Source: Asterias rubens
Taxonomy: Eukaryota; Echinodermata; Asteroidea; Forcipulatida; Asteriidae
DNA: 64,000 nt
Assembly: GCF_902459465.1 (NCBI RefSeq)
Contig: NC_047073.1
Coordinates: 806,001-870,000 of the forward strand
Direction of reading: 5' to 3'
The position numbers were made by a program, and so were the translations under genes. Under the pieces are notes generated by a model. That model saw only the letters and a list, made by a program, of their open reading frames with translations. It was not told where the DNA came from and did not search any database. Below are positions 57,201 through 64,000 of the stretch, piece by piece (positions within the stretch are counted from its first letter, which is position 1; each line of letters starts with the position of its first letter).

Positions 57201-60200
57201 TTCACCACCACTGTGTTGCCATCTGTAAGTGTATATATATCACATTCAAGTCTTGTGGTGTGCCAAGATGGCTGTCGTAATAGGCTTCACCACCACCGTG
57301 TTGCCATATATATATAAAAAAATGTTTCGCATTAAAGTCTTCTGGTGTGCCAAGATGGCTGCTGTAGCAGGCTTCACCACCACTGTGTTGCCATCGGGGC
57401 CAAATTTCATGGCTCTGCTTACCGTAAGCAAAGAATCGGCGCTTAGGGAAGTAGGTAATTCTGTGCATACGTCAAGCATGCCGTGAGGTGTCTGTGGATT
57501 TGTTGGCATGATCCGGAAGGCACCAAATATATAGACGGTTATCACACATTGTGTATCGTGTTTGCAGACTTGTCAGAGTTAGAGTTGACCAAATAAAACT
57601 TTGGCCTCTATAAAGTTGTAGTGCTTGGCTGTAAGTGTAATTTTCCGTGAAAGTGTTTCGCTGGAGAAATTCCAGTGCTTATAATTATCTGAAATAAGGC
57701 TATTATCAACTGCCAATTTTTTTCCTTAAAATTTAACAGGGGGAGCGGAGTGTGAGAGACAGAACGAAGCCCTCAACTGTCCTCTCTGTCGTACAAAGTG
57801 GGACAGTCCACATGAGGATGGGGGTGATACACCTCCTAATGAATGCAACGGTGTACCCCCTAATACTAGGCAACCCTCTCCAGCACCCTCACCTAGGCTG
57901 ATGAGGCGTGCCAGCAGGCAACAATCGGATAACAGTGAGCTGCCTCCAGAGACCATGCCTTGGATCGAGGTAAGTCATGAATTATTTTATTAATAGTTTC
58001 TTTTCTTTTTTTTCAATATATTGTGGCTTATTTTCCCCTTATTCATTTCAAAATGTAATGTTGTTAAACGTTAAGCCTTTGTGCTGCGAGGACAGTTTGA
58101 AGAAACCAATTCTATTTTTCTATCTATCTATCTATGTTTACAGCCTTATACGCGATGAAATAATTATAGCGGTAACTTTCAAGCTTCCAATGTAATGTAG
58201 GTTTTTCACAAACATAGATACGTCAAAAAGCGGCCTCGTAGCAACGAAATAGGCAATTGAAGATCCATGAAAATGGGCCCAGTAATACCAATGGTACCTT
58301 TAGACTGAAGTTTCACCATGTATTTATGTTGATTGTTTTTCTTTTTCAGGAATTTTCTGAAGAAATCATTCGGCCGTTATTCTCTCGAGAGTGGAGCCTC
58401 CGAGAAACTGGTTTCCATCACCTGAGGCCGGCCATGCGTGCCAAGATGCAGTCACAAGAGGGGGGTGTTGTTTACAGACAGATTGATGAAGCGTTGATCA
58501 AAAGCTGCTGTGAGATACTTGCACTTGGATGCTCAGATCCTGTGTACAAGGTGTACGTAGCTTCACTGGTAAGTTCTGGTGGTTAGTCATCGGAGACTGG
58601 GTTCAAATCCCTGTCATGGCACTTGTGTCCTTGAGCAAGATGCGCAACTATAATTGCTTCTCTTTACCAAGGGGTATAAATGGGTACCTGTTAGGGTAGA
58701 GGTTGAGAGAACATCAAATCTTACTTGAAAATTGCTTGCTACAGTGTTTATTTCAAACAATGTTTTGATTTTGTAATGTGAAGTTTCTCATGACTGGTGT
58801 AGTATCTTGCCTGTCCTAAAATGCCATGGAATGCACCAAGCCACTCTCACAAGATGAATTGTTGATATGACCTCTTCCATGTTGCCCTCTGACCTTAAAG
58901 CTTGATGTAAGCGGCCATGTTTTTTTATCTCTTAACAGAAAGGACTGCGGACTCTACTGTCTTGTATCCAGTGTTTCAATGAGGACGAGAGACAGAGATT
59001 GAGGCAGCAACTCAAACAAGTCATTGAACCAATTCTTTTCAAGTGTGCTGACGGAAACAGGTAAATATTCATGTATTTTTTTCCAGACACATTTTAAGTT
59101 TGAACTTTCACAAACCAAGTCAAAATTTGCAGCCAAGTCTTGGCTTGGTGTGTTGATCATATACACAAAAGCAATGCCTCTCACAGGTTCAGTAGTCACT
59201 GTAACTAAGCCTTGGCGACTAGTGCTATTAGTGTCGTAGTCTAGTTGCGGCTCCTGTTTTTCAACTACTCAGTTATTCGTGCCGCCATGACTACTACAAA
59301 AATAGTTGCGACTACATGTTTGCTGAACCAAGCGTGTCGCTCATGACTATTCACAACATTATTACACAATTCTTTAAGCGTGAATTTTACTATTGCGCCT
59401 GCGGCAAATATAATGCAGCAATGCAACTTTGGAATTAAGAAATAGTCGCAACGAGTGTCCAAGTTGCGACTATTTGAGGTGGGACTAGTCAGGTAGTAAA
59501 TTTCACTAGACGCCCTGGCCAAACTGTTACCCTTCATGTTCTGATGCAGTGATGATTATCTCTTACATTATGCATCATTCTATGTGTCCTTTCCTAAATA
59601 GACGCACCAGTCAGCTCTCAATCTCAGCTCTGATTGAGCTGAGCAAAGGACAAGCGGGTGAGCTTGCCTTGGGTCGAGAAGTCTCAGCATCAGGTTTGTA
59701 TAATTTTCTTTCCTCCCTCAAAATAAACAGAATCAACTAAAGGCTGTGTAAGAAACGGCAACTTTGACAACAGCTATTTTCTCATAGAGCAAAATTGCTT
59801 TGCACAAAAACTTTGTTTTTCAACTTGATTTTGACTTTATTGATTCATAGATTTGGTTGGTCTTGGTGCAGTGGAGTACGTTGAAGAGTGCATCTATGAT
59901 TCCTCTTTGTCCTTCGAGCCAGCTTGGCAACCCCATCTTGGTCGCCTGTGCGTCCTGGAGAAACTCATGAAAGAATTTCCAGAGGAGTATGTCCCTGATC
60001 AGCATGAGGTGGTTCCAACACACAACTCTCACTGTAATCGCCTGATGTGTGTCCTACGCTTCGCCCTGACGGCCATACCCAACGCCCACAGCCGCATCTG
60101 CAAGCTTGGTAAGAGACTCTTCGTCAACGTCGCGCGGAATACAGTCCACATGCCGCAGCTCTACGAAAAGGTCTGCGATTCAGTGGCAGAGCTTGACAAT

Positions 60201-63200
60201 GACCTGCAGCATGGGATACAGCGGCGACTCACAAACATTCTGGATGACTTTGAAGCCTCTAGGAATGTTGCTGAACGGTTGCAGGAGACGGATATGCATA
60301 TCTATGGGAGAGTTGTCATGGACCTGGAGGATGATATAGAAAGAAACAGTGAGACTGCTCAAGCTCCAGAGGGCTTACTAACACCACCACCCACCCCACC
60401 ATCACAAGGTGCTACCCAATCCAAACAATCAGCTTCCAAAATCCCTGTATTGGTGCAGGATAATCAAGGACAAATTAGACCACATGTTGTCATCAGGTGT
60501 AAGGCAAACTCAAGGCAAAATAGTGTGCAGGCCATCCAGAGCGATGGCACACCCCAAAGGGCTACCAACAACCAAACCGAGGACCTCTCCGACCTGTCCC
60601 TATCCATGTCTCCTTGCTCACCCACCGATCGGGCCATCACCTTCAAGAGTGAGGTAGCAACAGCCAACTGGTCGTCACCGACACACGCTCCAAAGGTCCC
60701 AAGCTGCAAGGAGCAGATTGAGATTGAGGAAGCGGAAGCCATTGCTGTTGCTTTAGAAACATCAATTACCCAGAACCCTCTTCCAGTGGTACCAGGATTG
60801 ACACCTGCAAAGGACGAGGATGTCATTGTTCACATACAGAGTGAGGTAAGTGTTATGTAGATATCTTCACAGGGCACCATGGCAAAAGCACAGGGCACCA
60901 TGGCAAAAGCACAGGGCACCATGGCAAAAGCACAGGGCACCATGGCAAAAGCACAGGGCACCCTGGCAAAAGCACAGGCCATTATGGCAATTGCTGTGGG
61001 TTATTTTACAGTTATTTGTGACTTTAGATGTGCACAGTTCATCTCCCCCAAAGCTTTGAATATTTTCCTCAATGTGATTTTTAAATTAAATATTCATGTA
61101 TTCTTCTTTCTTTCTTTTTCTAGGATGGTGATACACCAAGAGAGAAGTGCTACGTAGAGAAGGAGCATTGGGTTAAGGGTGTACTGCTGGGAACCGGTGC
61201 ATTCTCAAGCTGCTACCAGTCAAGGGATATTAAGACGGGAACATTAATGGCAGTCAAACAGGTATGGTGAAATTTAGATTAGATAAGACTAAGTTAGTTT
61301 AGATTAGATTTTGGCTTATTGCTATTTATATACAGGTGAACAATAGAAATTGCCTTGGCCCTTGTGCTTAAAACTACATAAAAGTATCAGGCCTTGAACT
61401 TCTCTCATGAAGAGAAGAGGCATGGCAATTTTCCTCTGGAAAGGGGACACTATTTGTATTTTAGCTTTGCAAAGGGCACCACAGCAAAAGCACAGGGCAC
61501 CACAGCAATGGGCTGTGGGTTATTTTGAAAAATGTAAGAAAATTTGAGAAAAATACATTTATTAATCCAGGATATTTTCATTGTGCTTTTAGAAATTATA
61601 AATTGTTACCATGAAGTTAATTTTCAAAAAATGTTCATTTCTCCTCCCCCAGGTTTCTTTCATCAGGAATAAAAATTGCGACCAAGAGAAAGTTGTATCT
61701 TCCTTGATGCGTGAGATCAAACTCATGAAGGAGTTGGACCACCCGAACATTGTCAGACTGCTGGGTGCAACGAGACACAATGGACACTTCAATGTCTTTG
61801 TGGAGTGGATGGCAGGTACGTCCTATAGACCAGCTTAGTCAAAATCGGAACAGCTTGTTGCACTTTATCTTTCTATCCTGCCTAAATTTGGTTTCAAAGA
61901 TTTTGATAAATTCTTTTCTGTTTGGCTGGTGTTTTAGAAGTTTGATTTGGTAAACAGAGTTAATGAATGAAGTTCTGGGCCAAGTGAAGCCCGGTTCATA
62001 CTTCCGGCAAATGCAAAGCAAATCTTGGTGATACAACAATCGGTATGCACGTTTGAGCCAATTTGGATGCAAAATAATTTCCTTTGCACGCAGCATTTGC
62101 ATGAAGTATGAACCAGGCATTGGGGTTTAAATTTTCTGCAAAGGGTTTTGTTTGCTATAAAGGGCTTCCTGTATTGGTGACACTGCATGATATCAATTTA
62201 TCGGTGAATACCTCCCCACCCTCTCTATCATCCCATCTGTCTCTCCTTCCCCACCCCCAGGTGGTTCAGTGGCCTCCGTTCTGTCTGCTTATGGTGCTTT
62301 TGAAGAGGCGGTGTTGTTGAAATACACCAAACAGCTTCTTACTGGTGTGGCATTCCTCCACAGCAAGCATGTTGTGCACAGAGATCTGAAAGGTAATGGG
62401 AAATAAATCATTTTGTTCTTCTGATATTTGATGAGGTGTAACATACATGATATTCTTCATACTTCTGAAAATTGTGGTTAAATAGCTACCTATGTCTATC
62501 GAAGCCTATAGCGTGTGTACATTGTTTACATGTAGGGCAGTCATTCATGAAAAAATTTTCCTACTATGGACCAAATTTTACGCCTTATTTATCGATCCAT
62601 TTTACCTTCTATAGACACCATCAAAAATTCTATTGTAACTTTTCAACAGTGTATTTACATATTTTTTTCATTTACCTAGGTGCCAATCTGTTACTGGACA
62701 GTACGGGTCAGCATTTACGCGTAGCAGACTTTGGCACCGCTGCCGAGATGGCATCAAAGGCAACCGCTGAGGGAGAGTTCAAAGGTCAGCTCATCGGAAC
62801 TATTGCGTTCATGTCACCAGAGGTAAGTCAATTCAGAGATTGTGGACTTTTGATATTTTTAAATTAGTTTGTTATGAGATTAAGTCTGATTACCAAACCA
62901 TGTGTACATCTTGATTAGGTCAGCACTTAATAGAACCCAATAGACCTTGTGCATTGACATCATCAAGCCATCATCTTAGAGGTAAAACAGTGACGTAATA
63001 ATTGCAACGCACAGATGTGCATGTGTGGCGCACAGGATTAGCCAATAATCAACCTTCTTTTGACCTTAAAGTGAGGGTGCCCTACTCAAATAGCATCGCT
63101 TGCAAAAGGTCTATGAAAATTTTTTGACTTTTTTCCTAAGGGCCAAGTATCATACCCATAGATTATGTTCTGTAATTTTTTAGACAAACAAATTTACACG

Positions 63201-63903
63201 ATACACCAGTTGTGCCTTTTGAGCAAATGTGTCATGTAGCGTTTTTGAACAAAGATTATGTAAAGGTGGTCACTTTAAATGTTTGAACTTTTTTGACAGT
63301 GGTGTTTTGTTTTTTGACCAGGTATTAAGAGGTGAAACGTATGGTCGTTCCTGCGATGTATGGAGTATTGGATGCTGTATGGTTGAGATGTCCACTGCCA
63401 ATCCTCCATGGAATGCATCCGCAATCTCCAATCATCTTCAGCTCATCTTTAAGGTTAGATTAACATCTCTCTCTAATATAACATTTACAATGGCTCGGCT
63501 CATGACAAGATCAGCGTCCGAAACCAAGACACTCCACAGTTGTTATGCAACAGTTGATTTTTGGACTTCTAGTGCATCCAGTCACTCCTAACTGTTTCAG
63601 ACGTCAAACTTTTCATGTACATAGTTAATTAAGAATCAGAGTCGTGCCTGTCTGAAACGGGTATAAGATGCCGCGTGAGTAACAAATTTAAAATCAATGA
63701 TATAGTTCCACTGTGATGTGATTTTTAATGAGTGATTGTTTCTTGTTGGATGACAGATTGCCAGCGCTGAAGGACCCCCTCCCGTACCAGAAGACTTGTC
63801 AGCCCCAACCAGAGATCTGTTACTACGATGCTTTGAGCACAAGCCTGTAAACCGAGAGAGCTCTGCTGATCTCCTCAAGCATGCTGTATTCACACGGCTC
63901 TAA
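45030..63903 (+). CDS. map3k1: MAP3K1 / MEKK1: SWIM-RING-TOG-kinase protein, 19 exons
   Basis: The joined frame gives 1235 residues; human MEKK1 is about 1510, the difference lying mainly in disordered regions. Order: disordered N-terminus (1-230), SWIM zinc finger (C266, C268, C274, H276), RING finger (from C367-P-I-C370 to C412-P-L-C415), helical TOG-like region (476 to about 800), Ser/Pro/Thr-rich linker, and kinase domain (967-1235). Kinase residues are intact: loop G974-T-G-A-F, K996, E1018, H1091-R-D1093 and D1112-F-G. In known biology MEKK1 is both a MAP3K that phosphorylates MKK4/7 and MKK1/2, acting on JNK and ERK, and a RING E3 ligase. The SWIM-RING architecture with a C-terminal kinase is diagnostic for this family. 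The ATG at 45030 is the first in frame after upstream non-ATG sequence. Intron 8 carries partial copies of the RING exon. Confidence 0.97.
45616..45854. mobile_element. Intact foldback element, 88-bp arms
   Basis: The left arm 45616-45703 and right arm 45767-45854 are near-perfect inverted copies. They start GCCCAATTTCAAAGAGCTGC and, reversed, GCCCAATTTCATAGAGCAGC, with the shared GATAAAAACAGGATTACCAA. About 63 unique bases lie between. This is the best copy in the window; remnants lie at 25.8, 31.7, 33.0, 40.1 and 57.4 kb. It sits in MAP3K1 intron 1. Confidence 0.93.
45855..47426. other. Remainder of map3k1 intron 1
   Basis: AT-rich DNA with no exon or clear repeat that I can support. The open frame at 47110-47310 runs up toward exon 2 but has no domain. 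Confidence 0.5.
47427..47559 (+). CDS. map3k1: map3k1 exon 2
   Basis: Encodes [20 protein letters not shown] and on to RGRGPM after completing the split Gly codon. The acceptor is TATCCAG and the donor is AATG|GTAAGT. The charged helix is typical of the MEKK1 N-terminal region. Confidence 0.9.
47671..47994. mobile_element. Foldback element with GTTTCAGACAGGC ends
   Basis: CCTTGTTTCAGACAGGCGCT and, from the right end reversed, CCGTTTCGGAAAGGCGCGCC share the inner GTTGCGCCAAACCAAAT/TTTGCGCCAAACCAAAT over about 44 bases. A short relative with the same ends lies at 63584-63663. In map3k1 intron 2. Confidence 0.7.
48098..48244 (+). CDS. map3k1: map3k1 exon 3
   Basis: Encodes residues 122-170, a basic Ser/Pro-rich stretch ([20 protein letters not shown]). 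The acceptor is TTTTCTAG and the donor is CAG|GTAGGT. Confidence 0.88.
48245..53011. other. map3k1 intron 3 (4.8 kb)
   Basis: Contains a four-fold ATTCAAGAAAAC 12-mer (50396-50445) and scattered fragments of the GGGCACCATGGCAA dispersed repeat (near 51995). The 170-codon open frame from 52572 that runs into exon 4 is intronic by comparison with the gene structure; its Cys content does not match a known finger. No nested gene is supported. Confidence 0.55.
53012..53080 (+). CDS. map3k1: map3k1 exon 4
   Basis: A 69-base exon encoding [20 protein letters not shown] and SPA. The acceptor is TTGTTATAG and the donor is GCG|GTAAGA. It is frame-neutral, so it could be skipped without breaking the protein. 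Confidence 0.8.
53081..54090. other. map3k1 intron 4
   Basis: AT-rich. I see no repeat or gene. Confidence 0.5.
54091..54303 (+). CDS. map3k1: map3k1 exon 5 (start of SWIM domain)
   Basis: Encodes residues 194-264. The helix [20 protein letters not shown] leads to [19 protein letters not shown], the strand that opens the SWIM domain. The acceptor is TTTCGCAG and the donor is CAG|GTACCT. Confidence 0.93.
54304..55772. other. map3k1 intron 5
   Basis: Contains a C16 homopolymer (54834-54849) and a degenerate tRNA-Lys-like SINE head at 55598-55690 (GATAGCTCATTTGGTAAAGC; B box GATCCGAATCCTG). Confidence 0.6.
55773..55889 (+). CDS. map3k1: map3k1 exon 6 (SWIM zinc finger)
   Basis: Encodes [20 protein letters not shown] and on to TLMNYE. 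The CxCx5CxH ligands are C266, C268, C274 and H276. The acceptor is TTTTTCAG and the donor is GAG|GTATGT. Confidence 0.96.
56468..56637 (+). CDS. map3k1: map3k1 exon 7
   Basis: Encodes residues 304-359: [20 protein letters not shown], then a Ser/Thr-rich linker into the RING. The acceptor is TTTCCACAG and the donor is AGAG|GTAAGA. Confidence 0.9.
56992..57089. repeat. ATTAGCAT cluster in map3k1 intron 7
   Basis: The octamer ATTAGCAT occurs exactly four times (56992, 57023, 57039 and 57082), with a near match (CATTAGCCTA) between. It ends about 20 bases before exon 8. ATTAGCAT resembles a POU/homeodomain site, but this could be a decayed short tandem repeat. Confidence 0.6.
57109..57224 (+). 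CDS. map3k1: map3k1 exon 8 (RING finger, first half)
   Basis: Encodes [20 protein letters not shown] and on to [10 protein letters not shown]. It supplies the first zinc ligands C367 and C370, then C383/C387, the histidines and C395. The acceptor is TCTTGCAG and the donor is ATCT|GTAAGT. Confidence 0.96.
57249..57394 (+). pseudogene. Two extra partial copies of the RING exon
   Basis: The last 60 bases of exon 8 (57164-57223) recur at 57249-57306 and 57336-57394, a period of 85-87 bases. The first copy still reads [15 protein letters not shown] but changes the following Cys to Arg and runs into a stop. The second reads [19 protein letters not shown] and continues open. Neither keeps the GTAAGT donor, so they cannot replace exon 8. 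The last is followed by a CCAAATTTCATGGCTCTGCT repeat. Confidence 0.9.
57395..57450. mobile_element. CCAATTTCATAGAGC-family remnant
   Basis: CCAAATTTCATGGCTCTGCT followed by TACCGTAAGCAAAGAATC matches, inverted, the element end near 31865-31905. It directly abuts the last partial exon copy. Confidence 0.55.
57740..57969 (+). CDS. map3k1: map3k1 exon 9 (RING finger, second half)
   Basis: Encodes W399[19 protein letters not shown], with the final ligands C412 and C415, then a Pro/Ser-rich stretch ending ETMPWIE. The acceptor is TTTAACAG and the donor is GAG|GTAAGT. Confidence 0.96.
58350..58568 (+). CDS. map3k1: map3k1 exon 10 (TOG-like helices)
   Basis: Encodes residues 476-548, beginning [20 protein letters not shown]. 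The helical repeats match the MEKK1 TOG-like domain, reported to bind tubulin in the human protein. The acceptor is TTTTTCAG and the donor is CTG|GTAAGT. Confidence 0.94.
58939..59060 (+). CDS. map3k1: map3k1 exon 11 (TOG-like helices)
   Basis: Encodes [20 protein letters not shown] through KCADGN plus two bases. The acceptor is CTTAACAG and the donor is ACAG|GTAAAT. Confidence 0.92.
59150..59530. mobile_element. Possible degraded inverted-repeat element in intron 11
   Basis: GTTGCGACTA / TAGTCGCAAC and GACTAGT motifs recur in both orientations between about 59210 and 59510. Pairing is patchy and ends are unclear. Confidence 0.3.
59602..59693 (+). CDS. map3k1: map3k1 exon 12 (TOG-like helices)
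   Basis: Encodes [20 protein letters not shown] and on to VSAS plus one base. The acceptor is CCTAAATAG and the donor is TCAG|GTTTGT. Confidence 0.9.
59851..60845 (+). CDS. map3k1: map3k1 exon 13 (end of helical region and linker)
   Basis: The largest exon, residues 620-951. It starts [20 protein letters not shown], continues in helices to about residue 790, and then becomes a Pro/Ser/Thr-rich linker ([30 protein letters not shown]). Phosphorylation and caspase sites fall in this linker in mammals; I see no DxxD that I would call with confidence. The donor is GAG|GTAAGT. Confidence 0.95.
60871..60990. repeat. 21-bp tandem repeat, five to six copies
   Basis: CAGGGCACCATGGCAAAAGC plus A repeats from about 60873, starting only 26 bases after the exon 13 donor. 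The last copies drift (CACCCTGG, CATTATGG). The unit belongs to a dispersed repeat also seen near 51995 and 61478-61530. The 21-base period makes an open frame (MAKAQGT) that is not a gene. Confidence 0.95.
61124..61261 (+). CDS. map3k1: map3k1 exon 14 (kinase: glycine loop, lysine)
   Basis: Encodes residues 952-997, with [16 protein letters not shown] (glycine-rich loop) and MAVK996. The acceptor is TTTTTCTAG and the donor is CAG|GTATGG. Confidence 0.97.
61262..61652. other. map3k1 intron 14
   Basis: GGGCACCACAGCAAAAGCAC repeated at 61475-61510 is a diverged relative of the 21-bp unit in intron 13, in the same orientation. Confidence 0.6.
61653..61815 (+). CDS. map3k1: map3k1 exon 15 (kinase: C-helix)
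   Basis: Encodes [21 protein letters not shown]1018, the C-helix glutamate, then [20 protein letters not shown] and VEWMA. The acceptor is CCCCCAG and the donor is GCAG|GTACGT. Confidence 0.97.
61816..62260. other. map3k1 intron 15
   Basis: GAAGCCCGGTTCATACTTCC near 61987 pairs with GCATGAAGTATGAACCAGGC near 62099, so the middle (about 61985-62120) is a short inverted-repeat element. The rest is plain, ending in a C/T-rich tract before exon 16. Confidence 0.6.
62261..62392 (+). CDS. map3k1: map3k1 exon 16 (kinase: catalytic loop)
   Basis: Encodes [20 protein letters not shown] through HVVHRDLK, with H1091-R-D1093. The acceptor is CACCCCCAG and the donor is AAAG|GTAATG. Confidence 0.97.
62680..62822 (+). 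CDS. map3k1: map3k1 exon 17 (kinase: DFG, activation loop)
   Basis: Encodes [20 protein letters not shown] through [10 protein letters not shown]1112-F-G binds magnesium, and the Thr/Ser-bearing loop ends in the APE-like SPE. The acceptor is TTACCTAG and the donor is GAG|GTAAGT. Confidence 0.97.
62938..63113 (+). mobile_element. Dispersed element shared with 32217-32366
   Basis: AATAGACCTTGTGCATTGAC at the left and AAAAGGTCTATG at the right are short inverted ends. CATCTTAGAGGTAAAACAGTG, GTGACGTAATAATTG and GTGCCCTACTCAAATAG match the 32.2-kb copy in order. In map3k1 intron 17. Confidence 0.7.
63322..63453 (+). CDS. map3k1: map3k1 exon 18 (kinase C-lobe)
   Basis: Encodes [20 protein letters not shown] through HLQLIFK, with the conserved DVWSIGC. 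The acceptor is TTTGACCAG and the donor is AAG|GTTAGA. Confidence 0.97.
63584..63663. mobile_element. Short element with GTTTCAGAC ends
   Basis: CTGTTTCAGACGTC at the left and GCCTGTCTGAAACGGG at the right are inverted ends of the family at 47671-47994. It lies in map3k1 intron 18. Confidence 0.55.
63757..63903 (+). CDS. map3k1: map3k1 exon 19 (kinase end, stop)
   Basis: Encodes [20 protein letters not shown] through the last kinase helices ([20 protein letters not shown]) to HAVFTRL and TAA. The kinase sits at the extreme C-terminus, as in all MEKK1 proteins. The acceptor is GATGACAG. Confidence 0.97.
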   Translation: MASAEGPPPVPEDLSAPTRDLLLRCFEHKPVNRESSADLLKHAVFTRL

Positions 63904-64000
63904 ATGTATGGAGGCAAGGCTAGCTGCTGAAACAATGTTAAACTCGTTGCTTGATGGCCGTGGCCAGGATTCTAACCCTAACCCAGACAAAAATCTGTCT

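Noticed and set aside
60879-61157. 92-codon open frame beginning [14 protein letters not shown]
   Set aside because: It is the 21-bp tandem repeat in map3k1 intron 13.

Overview
This is a stretch of an animal nuclear genome, most likely an echinoderm and possibly a sea star. Genes are split by long AT-rich introns with clean GT/AG boundaries. There are no operons or bacterial signals. Intergenic DNA is full of foldback elements, tRNA-derived SINEs and minisatellites. Several dispersed repeats (for example those at 18566-18955 and 25345-25722) look like families I know from echinoderm sequence. Both conserved proteins, a typical 2-Cys peroxiredoxin and MEKK1/MAP3K1, are metazoan. The species assignment is an inference.

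Layout. 1-15.2 kb has no gene I can firmly support. It holds a nested foldback element (526-1092), a GC- and CpG-rich ~285-bp tandem repeat with a possible minus-strand exon (3287-4290), a 14-bp minisatellite (4733-5310), GGGCGTGG-rich repeats (7068-7340), degenerate repeats (8560-10160), two short tandem arrays (10590-11570), and a SINE whose internal 54-bp segment has expanded to about 13 copies (13945-14770). 15227-16363 is an intronless rhodopsin-class GPCR. 20588-30752 is a six-exon peroxiredoxin gene of 198 residues, with a 6.9-kb second intron full of SINEs and MITE-like elements. 30.8-35.4 kb is intergenic and repeat-rich.

35502-42742 on the minus strand is an eight-exon gene for a 936-residue protein I do not recognise. 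Its reading frame closes exactly across all seven introns, including a short exon (38224-38377) that was found only by splice phase. 45030-63903 on the plus strand is a complete 19-exon MAP3K1/MEKK1 gene of 1235 residues: a disordered N-terminus, a SWIM zinc finger, a RING finger, a helical TOG-like region, a Ser/Pro/Thr-rich linker and a C-terminal kinase domain with all catalytic residues.

How the genes relate. The unknown gene and MAP3K1 are head-to-head, with 2.3 kb between their start codons. The peroxiredoxin is a cytosolic peroxide reductase, MAP3K1 is a stress kinase with E3-ligase parts, and the GPCR is a membrane sensor. No shared pathway is implied by the sequence. The most unusual observations are the three-copy partial duplication of the MAP3K1 RING exon in its downstream intron, the SINE-born minisatellite, the unrecognised conserved-looking gene, and the extra cysteines in the peroxiredoxin.
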